Part shown: positions 6,312-14,596 of the stretch, piece by piece
Numbering within the stretch: the first letter of the stretch is position 1
Layout of the letters: each line of letters starts with the position of its first letter
NCBI GenBank assembly: GCA_023411225.1
Contig: JAEYPA010000118.1
Coordinates: 1-19,053 of the forward strand
Source: Bacillota bacterium
GTDB taxonomy: Bacteria; Bacillota; Clostridia; Lachnospirales; Lachnospiraceae
DNA length: 19,053 nucleotides
Direction of reading: 5' to 3'
The notes under the pieces: generated by a model
Told to the model about the DNA's origin: nothing
Seen by the model: only the letters and a program-made list of their open reading frames with translations
The model's database searches: none
Program-made: the position numbers and the translations under genes

Positions 6312-8300
6312 ATGATAACCTGTCCATACTGTAGCACTCAACTAGATGATAGTGCAAGGTTCTGCTTCAATTGTGGAACACCAATAGCAAATATAGTTGC
6401 TCTAGAACCAAATGTAGCAGCTCCTCAGCCGAACATAACAAAAAAGCGTAGTCGAAAAAAAATATTTCTTTTTGGTGGTATAGGAATTACTGCTATTGCT
6501 ATTGCTCTATTGGTAATTTTTATAATCAGTAGAAGTTCCTTGACTGGAGATTATGGTCTATATTTCAAGGATAATGAAATCTTCTATACGAATGCCACCA
6601 ATGGTGAGTCCATGCAACTTACTATGAATTTATTTGACGATGATGATAATGATGAACATGATCTAAAGGATGCCAGTTCCACCCTAGGTTACTTTTGCAC
6701 GATAAATAAAGATGGTAGCATCATATTCTTCCCAGATAAAAGCTCTTCCTCTGATGATGGTTTTAATCTATATTATCGACATACCAATAAACAGGATGAG
6801 GATCCTATAAAAATTGATTCGGATCTCAGATATTATTCAGTGAATCATGCTGGAGATAGAATAACTTACATAAAGAGTAGTGATAAAAATCTTTATCAAC
6901 ATGACTTGGAGAACAAGGAAAAAATAGCAAGTAACGTCCAGAATTATATGGTATCTGACGATGGTGAGAGAATTACCTACCTCAATGAAGATGGCCGTCT
7001 ATATCTTAAGGTAACTGGAAAAGAAAGCGAAAAAGTTGCCAATGATGTTACTCAAATCTGTTATGTCACAGAAGACCTCTCCTGTATTTACTATCTGAAG
7101 GACAATAATCTGTATAAGAAATGTTTTGAAAAAGAGCCAGAAAAAATAACCTCTGATGTCAGTTCCGTCCTAAAGGTTTACGACTCAGGTCAAATGTATT
7201 ATTTAAAATCCACCTCTAAGGAGCGAACTCTGGCTGATTATGTAGAGGATGATAAAAAAGATACAGATGCTACTATCACAGAACCAGTGAAACCAGATTA
7301 CCCATACTATTGGAGATATGATACATATACAGAATATCTGGCTGCTGAAAACCAATATGAGCAGGACTTGGCCCAATATGAAGTAGGCTATGTGCTATAT
7401 CAGGATAAACTAAAACGAGATCAACTACGAGAAGAATTAAACGACGAAACCTTGTCTAGCTCTCAATATACACTTTGCTACTACAATGGAACAGAGGAAA
7501 AATCCTTAACGGATGCTTATGTATCAAAAAGTAACTATAACAACATTGCTTCAACTACCCCTGCAATAGCCTACAGTGTCTATAAGCAAACCGATGTAAG
7601 CAAATTAAAGTTGTCTGAGATTAGTTCTATCTCTGAGGTAAAGGATATGGTTGAGTCTGCCTTATATTCTTCCTCTGAGCCATATATTGCTTTAGAGGAC
7701 GTAGTAACTATGGTTGACCAAAGTGATGCTGATTATTTTGTAATGTCAGACGATGGAAAGACCATTTACTTCTTAGATAATCAGCAGAAAGAGGGAGCCT
7801 ATGGAGACCTTTATCAGTTGAAAGTATCTGATAATAAATTAGGAAAAGCCGAGTTATATGACAGCGATGTCTATACCCACTTTGTCCATTATATTGCGGA
7901 TGGGAAATTGGCCTATTATAAGGATATAAAAGATAATATGGGTGAATTCTATATTAATAAGGAGAAAATTGATGACGATGTCTATACTAGCTATGTCTCC
8001 TATGTAGAAGAAGACAATCGTATTCTTTATTATGTTGATTATGACAAAAAAAGTAATGGTGGCACCCTTAGGGTCTATGATACTAAGAAAACCAAAACCA
8101 TATCCGATGATGTATTTTCTTATCTTTTAACTCCTAATGGAAATGTCTTATATTTATACGATTATAGTATAAAGGGCAACTATGGAGAACTATTTCTATA
8201 TAAGAGTGGTGAAGCTCAGAAAATAGCGGATGACGTTTCTGGTATTCTACCTATCTATGATAACCCATACAAAGGACTCACATATTTCAACGGTGATTAA
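6312..8300 (+). CDS. Zinc-ribbon, single-TM protein with extracytoplasmic beta-propeller-like repeats; function unknown
   Basis: A 662-residue protein. Residues 4-21 form a zinc ribbon (C4-PY-C7 and C18-FN-C21). A basic stretch (KKRSRKK) precedes one hydrophobic segment at about 51-72, so the ribbon should be cytoplasmic and the remaining 590 residues outside. The outer part has about seven degenerate repeats of 35-45 residues, four around residues 165-305 and three to four from about 480 to 645. They share a pattern of a D/N-G turn, an I-x-YL strand, an LY strand and a closing I/V-x-D-D-V. This resembles TolB/DUF5050-like propeller blades, but I cannot assign a family. Between them lies a Tyr/Glu/Gln-rich stretch at about 325-400. 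AGGAGG 7 bases before ATG 6312 sets the start, 15 codons inside the longest frame. Single-gene unit. Confidence 0.85.
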   Translation: MITCPYCSTQLDDSARFCFNCGTPIANIVALEPNVAAPQPNITKKRSRKKIFLFGGIGITAIAIALLVIFIISRSSLTGDYGLYFKDNEIFYTNATNGESMQLTMNLFDDDDNDEHDLKDASSTLGYFCTINKDGSIIFFPDKSSSSDDGFNLYYRHTNKQDEDPIKIDSDLRYYSVNHAGDRITYIKSSDKNLYQHDLENKEKIASNVQNYMVSDDGERITYLNEDGRLYLKVTGKESEKVANDVTQICYVTEDLSCIYYLKDNNLYKKCFEKEPEKITSDVSSVLKVYDSGQMYYLKSTSKERTLADYVEDDKKDTDATITEPVKPDYPYYWRYDTYTEYLAAENQYEQDLAQYEVGYVLYQDKLKRDQLREELNDETLSSSQYTLCYYNGTEEKSLTDAYVSKSNYNNIASTTPAIAYSVYKQTDVSKLKLSEISSISEVKDMVESALYSSSEPYIALEDVVTMVDQSDADYFVMSDDGKTIYFLDNQQKEGAYGDLYQLKVSDNKLGKAELYDSDVYTHFVHYIADGKLAYYKDIKDNMGEFYINKEKIDDDVYTSYVSYVEEDNRILYYVDYDKKSNGGTLRVYDTKKTKTISDDVFSYLLTPNGNVLYLYDYSIKGNYGELFLYKSGEAQKIADDVSGILPIYDNPYKGLTYFNGD

Positions 8301-8322
8301 TTATATCTAGACTATCTTTATT

Positions 8323-8358
8323 AAAAACAAGAGAAGCAAAACGCTTCTCTTGTTTTTT
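8323..8358. terminator. Bidirectional rho-independent terminator
   Basis: A perfect 15-bp stem (8323-8337 with 8344-8358 region) with the GC-containing core CAAGAGAAGC, a 5-base loop and A/T tracts on both sides. It can end the plus-strand zinc-ribbon gene (stop at 8300) and the minus-strand aldo-keto reductase (stop at 8385). Confidence 0.9.
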
Positions 8359-8384
8359 AGTATCCTTTTTACTCATAGTATTCT

Positions 8385-9305
8385 TTATGGCAATTTATTA
8401 CCTGCTGCTCTGTATAACTCATACCACTCTTTTCTGGTAAGCATAATATCTGCTCCCCTAGCGATACCTGCTATTCGATTACTATTGGTGGTGCCTACTA
8501 TTACTTGCATATTAGATGGATGACGTAGGATCCAAGCTGTTGCAATTCCATTGGTAGTAGTATCGTATTTCTTTGCCAGACGATCTAGAACCTCATTGAG
8601 TTCTAAGTAATCCGGATTTCCTAAAAAGGTTCCTTCAAAGACTCCATACTGAAATGGGCTATAGCATTGAATTACTATATCATGAAGCCTACAGTAATCC
8701 AGTACACCAGCATCTCGGTTAACTCCATGGCTATCTGTAGTATTAAGATACGCTGGGGCATCAAGAAGCAAGGTGTGAGCCAGCGAAAATTGTAGCTGAT
8801 TCACTTCAATTGGTTGATGAAGATATCTCTGTAGCAGCGCAATCTGACCTGGAGTATGATTGCTGACACCATAATGTAGCACCTTTCCCTGTTGGATTAG
8901 CTGATCAAAAGCTTCTGCCACTTCCTCTGGCTCCATCAACAGGTCTGGACGATGCAACAACAAATAATCTAAATGGTCAGTATTCATTTTCTTAAGGGAG
9001 TTCTCCACACTGTCAATAATATGTTCCTTAGAGAAATCATAGCAGGTAAAGTTCCCTGGCTGAATGCCACATTTGCTCTGCAAAATCAGGTTATCACGAA
9101 CTCCTGACATCTCCATTAAAGCTTTTCCAAATACCTCTTCAGACCTGCCACCTCCATAGATGTCTGCATGATCCCAAAAATTGATTCCATTCTCCAATAA
9201 TACCTCTATTAGCTGACATACCTGACTGACTTCCATATCGGCAATTCGCATGCAACCTTGGGCAATGGCTGACACTTTCTTCCCTTTAATCGATATATAT
9301 TTCAT
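8385..9305 (-). CDS. Aldo/keto reductase, YdhF-like
   Basis: A 306-residue NAD(P)H-dependent aldo-keto reductase. The catalytic tetrad is intact: D45 and Y50 in WDHADIYGGG, K78 in QSKCG, and H118 in LLLHRPD. The barrel continues with HYGVSNHT and VNQLQFSLAH, and the cofactor-binding end GTTNSNRI is present. No iron-sulfur cysteines or signal peptide, so a cytosolic reductase. The substrate is not evident. GGAGGAG stands 6 bases before the ATG, overlapping the end of the GNAT gene 12 bases upstream; the two genes form one unit ending at the bidirectional terminator. Confidence 0.88.
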   Translation of the reverse strand: MKYISIKGKKVSAIAQGCMRIADMEVSQVCQLIEVLLENGINFWDHADIYGGGRSEEVFGKALMEMSGVRDNLILQSKCGIQPGNFTCYDFSKEHIIDSVENSLKKMNTDHLDYLLLHRPDLLMEPEEVAEAFDQLIQQGKVLHYGVSNHTPGQIALLQRYLHQPIEVNQLQFSLAHTLLLDAPAYLNTTDSHGVNRDAGVLDYCRLHDIVIQCYSPFQYGVFEGTFLGNPDYLELNEVLDRLAKKYDTTTNGIATAWILRHPSNMQVIVGTTNSNRIAGIARGADIMLTRKEWYELYRAAGNKLP

Positions 9306-9317
9306 ATGAGACTCCTC

Positions 9318-9803
9318 CTAATTAGACTTAGCAAGGGTAATGAGGGTATCTCCAGTAACCCGATAAACCGTCCACTCATCCATTGGTACTGCTCCCATAG
9401 ACCTATAAAAATCAATGCTAGGTTGATTCCAGTCCAGACAGGACCACTCTAGTCTTCCACATCCTTGCTTTACAGCAATTCTAGCTAGCTCCTTAAGAAG
9501 AGCTTTACCACAACCCAGGCCTCTATATTCCTGCTTCACATATAAATCCTCCAGATAGATGCCAGCTCTTCCTAAAAAGGTAGAAAAATTATAGAAATAA
9601 AGGGCAAACCCCACTTCCTTACCATCTACCATGGCAAACAGCACCTCTGCCTTTTCTTCTTTAAAAAGCCACTGTCTTAATATCTCCTCCGTAGCAACTA
9701 CTTCCTCTGACAGCTTTTCATAGGCTGCCAGTTCCTTAATAAATCTTAGAATTAAGGTGGTATCCTGCTCCTGTCCCCTACGAAACTCTATTTTCTTTTC
9801 CAT
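9318..9803 (-). CDS. GNAT-family N-acetyltransferase, diamine-acetyltransferase-like
   Basis: A 161-residue protein with a full GNAT fold. It has YLEDLYVKQEYRGLGCGKALL, which includes the acetyl-CoA pyrophosphate loop (Q/RxxGxG/A), and the later WNQPSIDFYRSMGA helix. The segment YFYNFSTFLGRAGIYLEDLYV is close to that of spermidine/spermine or thialysine acetyltransferases (SSAT-like), so a polyamine or amino-acid-type amine is a plausible substrate; this is inferred. The frame extends four codons to a GTG, but that GTG lies inside AAGGAG. ATG 9801-9803, 11 bases after AAGGAG, is the better start. Cotranscribed with the aldo-keto reductase. Confidence 0.82.
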   Translation of the reverse strand: MEKKIEFRRGQEQDTTLILRFIKELAAYEKLSEEVVATEEILRQWLFKEEKAEVLFAMVDGKEVGFALYFYNFSTFLGRAGIYLEDLYVKQEYRGLGCGKALLKELARIAVKQGCGRLEWSCLDWNQPSIDFYRSMGAVPMDEWTVYRVTGDTLITLAKSN

Positions 9804-9851
9804 TACTATGTACACTCCTTATCCTACAATGTATGATTACTCATACCATTC

Positions 9852-9880
9852 ATTATAGATATCAAGAATACATCTCGCAA
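9852..9880 (-). promoter_or_regulatory. Predicted promoter of the GNAT-aldo-keto reductase unit
   Basis: On the minus strand TTGCGA (9875-9880), 17-base spacer, perfect TATAAT (9852-9857). The leader to the GNAT ATG is about 40 bases. It lies downstream of the terminator of the preceding operon. Confidence 0.6.
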
Positions 9881-9900
9881 GGCATTGTTTTAGAAAACAG

Positions 9901-9936
9901 AAAGGTGCATCCGCTTCTTACAGCCAATACACCTTT
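9901..9936. terminator. Terminator-like hairpin ending the aminotransferase/dehydrogenase operon
   Basis: A 10-bp stem (9901-9910 with 9927-9936, one G-U pair) and 16-base loop, 18 bases past the alcohol dehydrogenase stop. The minus-strand exit is T-rich but interrupted (TTTCTGTTTT), so efficiency may be moderate; the plus-strand side has an uninterrupted T5. Confidence 0.65.
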
Positions 9937-9954
9937 TTAATAACCCTAAATAGC

Positions 9955-11103
9955 TTATAAAGCTCGATAATACAATTGATAGATTTCATCTCGGTTAAAC
10001 AGAATCGGATGATTCTCTATACTTGCAAATGAAACCTTAAAACAATTCTCTGTCATCCATGGAATATCCTTTGACTGGATACCAAGCTTTGATAAGGATG
10101 TGGTCAAATTCAGTTTATCTAAAAGCATTCGTATTTGCTTTCCACAATCTTTATTATCTCTACCCCCTAGTATTCTTGAAATTATTCCATATTTCTCACT
10201 ATACATCTGTTGACTTGCTTCTACAATAACCGGAGTCAATGCTGCAAGTCCTCTTCCATGGACAACATTCTTTAACCCACTTGCAGGATGCTCCATGCCA
10301 TGAGGTAACGCTACCCCTGCACTGTGAATGACCATACCACCCAGGGTACTAGCCATACTAAGATTATCCCACAATTGTCCTCTTCTCTCAGGCTCTAACG
10401 TCTCCGTATCCTGATACAAGAACTCTAACGATTGGGTGATAAGTTCCATTCCTTTAATTGCTAATGCATCTGTAATAGAATTCGCCTGTTTTGATACAAA
10501 GGCCTCCATACAGTGGCAAAAGGCGTCAAATCCCACAGACGAAAGAACCTGTTTTGGCATAGTTTCCATCAGTTCAGAGTCTACTATAGATGTCTTTGGA
10601 ATAATAACGTTGGTCCGAAGAGATTTCTTATCTCCATTGTCTTTATTGGTTAAGACGGCAAATCCATTGCCTTCGCTGCCAGTTCCACAGGTCGTTGGGA
10701 CAAGAATGATGGGGAGGGCTGATCCCCCCTGTTCCCTTCCATAGATATAATCGTTTACATCTCCTGGATTCTTTACAAGAAAGGCAATGGCCTTGGCACA
10801 GTCCATAATGCTTCCTCCACCCACTCCAATCACTACCTGACAACCAGTATCCTTTGCAAGAATGGCTCCTTCCTCTGCCATAGCGGTAAGTGGATTTTGC
10901 TCTACCTTATCATATAATTCCACTGTCATCCCTGCCCTTTTCAGATACTCCATGATTCGATTTAGTAAACCAGATCTGCGTATACTATGAGCACCAGTTA
11001 CTAACAGGGCTCTTCGACCATAAACGGAAGCCCTCTGCCCTACCTCAGCCACTCTACCACGGCCAAATATTACATTAACCGGTAGGTGATATTCCATTGT
11101 CAT
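9955..11103 (-). CDS. Iron-containing (group III) alcohol dehydrogenase
   Basis: A 382-residue Fe-dependent alcohol dehydrogenase. The NAD(P)-binding GGGS is at 95-98, in VIGVGGGSIMDCAKA. Metal ligands are D193 and H197 in DAFCHCMEAF, H268 in LPHGMEHPAS and H282 in VHGRG, all intact. Family members reduce aldehydes such as butanal, lactaldehyde or succinate semialdehyde. Its ATG overlaps the stop of the upstream class III aminotransferase by four bases (ATGA), so the two are translationally coupled. This strongly suggests it reduces the (semi)aldehyde the aminotransferase makes, as in 4-hydroxybutyrate dehydrogenase systems. The exact substrate is inferred only. Last gene of the six-gene operon. 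Confidence 0.88.
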   Translation of the reverse strand: MTMEYHLPVNVIFGRGRVAEVGQRASVYGRRALLVTGAHSIRRSGLLNRIMEYLKRAGMTVELYDKVEQNPLTAMAEEGAILAKDTGCQVVIGVGGGSIMDCAKAIAFLVKNPGDVNDYIYGREQGGSALPIILVPTTCGTGSEGNGFAVLTNKDNGDKKSLRTNVIIPKTSIVDSELMETMPKQVLSSVGFDAFCHCMEAFVSKQANSITDALAIKGMELITQSLEFLYQDTETLEPERRGQLWDNLSMASTLGGMVIHSAGVALPHGMEHPASGLKNVVHGRGLAALTPVIVEASQQMYSEKYGIISRILGGRDNKDCGKQIRMLLDKLNLTTSLSKLGIQSKDIPWMTENCFKVSFASIENHPILFNRDEIYQLYYRAL

Positions 11104-12311
11104 AGAGCCATCACCACCTCATTTATTATGGAAATAGCCTTATCACACTCCTCCTTCGTTACAATAAGTGGTGGGGTCATACGAATAATACTGGTTCCAA
11201 TGGCTGTTACTAATAGTTTGCGATGAAAGCACTCATGTTTTACCTCAATTGCATTGATTCCTTTTTCAAACTCCACTCCTATTAGCAGACCTTGATGTCT
11301 TACCTCTTTGATTCTTGGTAATTTCTCCAACTCACTACAGAAATAATCACCCATAATCTTAGCATTGCCTGCACAATCACGGTTAAGTAGTTCATTTACC
11401 TGAGCCAGTGCAGCTGCACAGCATACAGGATGACCTCCAAAGGTACTTCCATGGGAACCAATGGTAAAGGCTTTTGCAACCTCCTTTGTCGCACAGATTG
11501 CTCCGATTGGCATACCACCCCCCAGGGCTTTTGCCATAGATACCAAATCTGGCTTAATTCCATAATTCATATAACTCATGATGGCACCGGTTCTGCACCA
11601 GCCTGTCTGTACCTCATCTAGCATCAATAGGATATTATGATCGTCACAAAGCTTACGAATTCCCTTCATGAATTCTATGGTAGCCGGATGAACACCACCT
11701 TCTCCCTGGATAGGCTCAATCATAATCCCTATGGTTTGGGCGCTTACTGCACTTTGAAAGGACTCCAGATTATTATACTCAGCATAGGTAAATCCCGGTG
11801 TCATGTCTCCAAATCCAAGCTGGCAGGCTGTATCTGGCTGCCCAGTAGCACTGAGCGCTCCGAGAGTTCTTCCATGAAAGGACATTTTGGCTGTAATGAT
11901 ATTGTATTTCTCTGGTCCATACTTCTCTACCCCATATTTTCTAGCCATCTTAATCATTGCTTCATTAGCCTCTGCACCTGAGTTCTGAAAAAAGATTTTA
12001 TCCATTCCGATAGTTGTACAGACCTTCTCCGCCAACAATGCCTGGGGAACAGTGTAGGGATAATTAAAGGTTTGCATAAGATCAGCACATTGTTCTTTTA
12101 CAGCAGCAACCACCCTTTCATTACAGTTGCCGGTGGAATTCACTGCGATTCCCGCATAGAAATCCAAATAAGCACTACCATCCGCTCCATATAGATACAT
12201 ATCCTTCCCATGATCTGCAACAAAGTCATATCGTTCATAGGTTTCTATCATATATTGATTCACTTTATCCTTAATGTCCTGTTCCATCCATCCTGTTTCT
12301 GCTAATCTCAT
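11100..12311 (-). CDS. Class III PLP-dependent aminotransferase (acetylornithine/omega-amino acid type)
   Basis: About 403 residues, fold-type I class III aminotransferase. PLP residues: SGAEAN at 111-116, FHG at 145-147, D232 in LDEVQTG, and the Schiff-base lysine K261 in SMAKALGGGMPIG; GSHGSTFGGHPV follows at 286-296. Overall closest in feel to ArgD/acetylornithine aminotransferase, but no arginine-synthesis genes are nearby. Placed between an amino-acid importer and an alcohol dehydrogenase, a catabolic omega-amino acid:2-oxoacid role (for example GABA, 5-aminovalerate or ornithine) is more likely. The frame extends nine codons to 12338, overlapping the upstream gene. ATG 12309-12311 has GAGG(G) 7 bases upstream and is preferred. 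Coupled by ATGA overlap to the dehydrogenase. Confidence 0.86.
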   Translation of the reverse strand: MRLAETGWMEQDIKDKVNQYMIETYERYDFVADHGKDMYLYGADGSAYLDFYAGIAVNSTGNCNERVVAAVKEQCADLMQTFNYPYTVPQALLAEKVCTTIGMDKIFFQNSGAEANEAMIKMARKYGVEKYGPEKYNIITAKMSFHGRTLGALSATGQPDTACQLGFGDMTPGFTYAEYNNLESFQSAVSAQTIGIMIEPIQGEGGVHPATIEFMKGIRKLCDDHNILLMLDEVQTGWCRTGAIMSYMNYGIKPDLVSMAKALGGGMPIGAICATKEVAKAFTIGSHGSTFGGHPVCCAAALAQVNELLNRDCAGNAKIMGDYFCSELEKLPRIKEVRHQGLLIGVEFEKGINAIEVKHECFHRKLLVTAIGTSIIRMTPPLIVTKEECDKAISIINEVVMAL

Positions 12312-12327
12312 ATTCATTCCCTCTTTC

Positions 12328-12993
12328 TTACTTCCCATGGTCCTTATTCTTATCTATCTTCCACTCTGGAAATTTTATCTTCAAGTAATCTAAGATTACC
12401 TTCACACAATTATCCACTCCGATTCTTTCACTGTTTAACGTCATGTCATAATTAACTGGGTTGGTCCAATAGTTCCCCTTGGAATAATATTTGTAGTAAT
12501 CCGCTCGATATTTATCCGTCTGGGTTATGGTAGCATTAGCTGTTGATTCATCCACCTTCATATGCTCCATGGTCCTTCTTAGACAGAATTCTCTGGGAGC
12601 CTCAATATAGATACTGACCACATTGGGATTGCCACGTAGTACCCAATCTGCACATTTTCCCACAATAACACAGGATTCTGTGTTCGCCAGATCTAAGATA
12701 ATTCGTTTTTGATACTCAAATAAGGTATCTGAAGACACGAACTTTTCGTTCCTGCTTATGTAACTCTTCGCCCGAGGCAGACCTCTTAAGAAGTTCGAAA
12801 AGCCCCCCTTATCCCGAATTTTTTCATTTACCTCGGTAAACAGTTTTTCATCCAGGTGGCTAAGTTGTGATGCCAAGGTTAATATTCTATTCTCATAACA
12901 ATGGATTCCCAGTTCCTTTGCAAGATTAGAGGCGATTTCCTTTCCCCCACTACCAAATCCACGTGCAAATGTTATTACATAATGCTGCTCCAT
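12328..12993 (-). CDS. Cytidylate kinase-like protein (PF13189-type P-loop kinase)
   Basis: A 221-residue P-loop protein. The N-terminal ITFARGFGSGGKEIA matches the modified nucleotide-binding loop of the cytidylate-kinase-like family, followed by a YENRILTLAS helix, the central CVIVGKCADWVL strand and the VVSIYIEAPREFCLRRTME lid-side helix. It is not the housekeeping Cmk, whose motif is IDGPAGAGKST. Family members are common in clostridia, and their substrates are unknown to me. AAAGGAGG lies 7 bases before ATG 12991-12993; the seven-codon extension to 13014 would include this site. It sits 31 bases after the ABC ATPase and 16 before the aminotransferase, so it belongs to the amino-acid operon. 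Confidence 0.82.
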   Translation of the reverse strand: MEQHYVITFARGFGSGGKEIASNLAKELGIHCYENRILTLASQLSHLDEKLFTEVNEKIRDKGGFSNFLRGLPRAKSYISRNEKFVSSDTLFEYQKRIILDLANTESCVIVGKCADWVLRGNPNVVSIYIEAPREFCLRRTMEHMKVDESTANATITQTDKYRADYYKYYSKGNYWTNPVNYDMTLNSERIGVDNCVKVILDYLKIKFPEWKIDKNKDHGK

Positions 12994-13024
12994 ACTGTTT
13001 CCTCCTTTTCTCAAAGCCCTCTTA

Positions 13025-13783
13025 CTAACCAGCCATAAATCTGCTTAAGAACTCTCTAGTCCTTGGGTTTTTAGGGTTCGTAAACAGCACCTGTGGAATG
13101 TCGTCCTCCACAATATAGCCTTTATCCATGAAAATAGTCCTACTAGAAACATCTCTGGCAAACCCCATTTCATGAGTGACAATAATCATAGTGAGACCTG
13201 TACTGGCAAGCTGCTTCATGACATTAAGGACCTCTCCTACCATCTCCGGATCTAGAGCAGAGGTAGGCTCATCAAATAAGAGTACCTCTGGATTCATGCA
13301 TAGTGCCCTGGCTATGGCAACTCGCTGCTTTTGTCCTCCAGAAAGCTGAGCCGGCATGGCATGAATATAAGGTGCCATACCAACTGCCTTCAGATTGTTT
13401 ATAGCTCGGTCAAAGGCTTCCTCCTTACTAAGGTGAAGGACTCTTCTTGTGCCAGCCATACAATTCTTTAGTACCGACATATTATTAAATAAATTAAAGG
13501 ATTGGAACACCATTCCTACTTTAGAACGATATAGGTTAACCTCCCTCTGTAGATCCTTTACTTCGCTACCATGATATAGAATCTTGCCAGAGGTTTGGTG
13601 TTCCAGCTTATTGATACAACGAAGAAGTGTGGATTTCCCTGATCCGGAGGAGCCAACGACACAGATGACCTCACCTTTTTTTACAGAAAAATCTATTTTC
13701 TTTAATACCTCATGGTCTCCAAAGGATTTTCCTAATTCTTCCACGCCAATTACCTGTTTTTCCGATTGATTTCTCTCTCCCAT
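13025..13783 (-). CDS. Polar amino acid ABC transporter, ATP-binding protein (GlnQ/HisP type)
   Basis: A 252-residue ABC ATPase. Walker A GSSGSGKST at 44-52, Q-loop Q94, signature LSGGQ at 147-151, Walker B with D171-E172 in LLFDEPTSALDP, and switch H204 are all present. SFNLFNNMSVLKN and GEVLNVMKQLA match the PAAT family (GlnQ, HisP, GltL). It powers import of an amino acid through the permease encoded 11 bases upstream. AAGGAGG stands 6 bases before the ATG and overlaps the permease stop region. Confidence 0.93.
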   Translation of the reverse strand: MGERNQSEKQVIGVEELGKSFGDHEVLKKIDFSVKKGEVICVVGSSGSGKSTLLRCINKLEHQTSGKILYHGSEVKDLQREVNLYRSKVGMVFQSFNLFNNMSVLKNCMAGTRRVLHLSKEEAFDRAINNLKAVGMAPYIHAMPAQLSGGQKQRVAIARALCMNPEVLLFDEPTSALDPEMVGEVLNVMKQLASTGLTMIIVTHEMGFARDVSSRTIFMDKGYIVEDDIPQVLFTNPKNPRTREFLSRFMAG

Positions 13784-13794
13784 AGAATACCTCC

Positions 13795-14562
13795 TTACTC
13801 ATTTTCCATATACTCGGTGGCCAGCGCATAAGCTTTCTGCCCATTCATCTTTTTCTCTATCCATAAGAATAACTGGTTAAAAATAAAGCAAAGGACAAAG
13901 TAAATCACTGCAATGACAAGATATGATTGAAAATACTTATAATAGGTTCCACCTGCTGTCTTTGCTACCAGGAACAATTCTGACACACCAATTACATTCA
14001 AGACAGAAGTCATCTTTAAGTTTGTCAGGAAGGTATTGCACATCTCCGGGATAATATTCTTAAACGCCTGTGGAAGGATTACATGAAACATGGCAGATAT
14101 AGGGGACATCCCCATTGCCAATGCACCTTCCCTTTGCCCAGAATCAATGGATTTGATTCCGGCACGTACTGTTTCTGCCATATATGCTCCAGTATTTAAT
14201 ACAGTGACTAAGATACCTGCAACTACAGAGGAGATATCCACTCCACACTGTCTGAGACCATAATAGATAATCATGCCTTGAACAATCATTGGAGTTCCAC
14301 GAAAAAGCTCTACATAAACAGTGGAAATTCCCTTTATCAGGTAGATGACAGCACGCTTCATGATCCTGTCCTGTTTATTTAATTGAATGTCTTTAATGAT
14401 TCCTATCAGGTAACCCAAAAGAAATCCAAATAGGGTACCTAGTATTGCCACATATAGGGTTACCCAGGTTCCTTTCAAAAACATATTCCAATATTTCTCA
14501 AAAAGAAACAGCATCCACTCTAACGTACCACTTGAATCTGTTATTTCTATGATTCCAAACAT
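13795..14562 (-). CDS. Polar amino acid ABC transporter, permease
   Basis: A membrane protein of about 255 residues, HisM/GlnP type. It has five or so hydrophobic segments, with an N-terminal TM (WVTLYVAILGTLFGFLLGYL) and the FRGTPMIVQ motif typical of the PAAT family. The cytoplasmic EAA loop, which docks with the ATPase, is seen as EGALAMGMSPISAMFHVILPQ. A single permease gene implies a homodimer. The frame begins six codons earlier, but AAGGAG lies inside that extension. ATG 14560-14562, 9 bases after AAGGAG, is taken as the start. Confidence 0.9.
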   Translation of the reverse strand: MFGIIEITDSSGTLEWMLFLFEKYWNMFLKGTWVTLYVAILGTLFGFLLGYLIGIIKDIQLNKQDRIMKRAVIYLIKGISTVYVELFRGTPMIVQGMIIYYGLRQCGVDISSVVAGILVTVLNTGAYMAETVRAGIKSIDSGQREGALAMGMSPISAMFHVILPQAFKNIIPEMCNTFLTNLKMTSVLNVIGVSELFLVAKTAGGTYYKYFQSYLVIAVIYFVLCFIFNQLFLWIEKKMNGQKAYALATEYMENE

Positions 14563-14596
14563 GCTCATCATCTCCTTCATATTGCTTATGTTTTAT

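Noticed and set aside
12312..12338. The longer aminotransferase start overlapping the kinase-like gene.
   Set aside because: AAGGA is only two bases before that ATG, while the internal ATG at 12311 has GAGG(G) at 7 bases, and the added residues have no homology feel.
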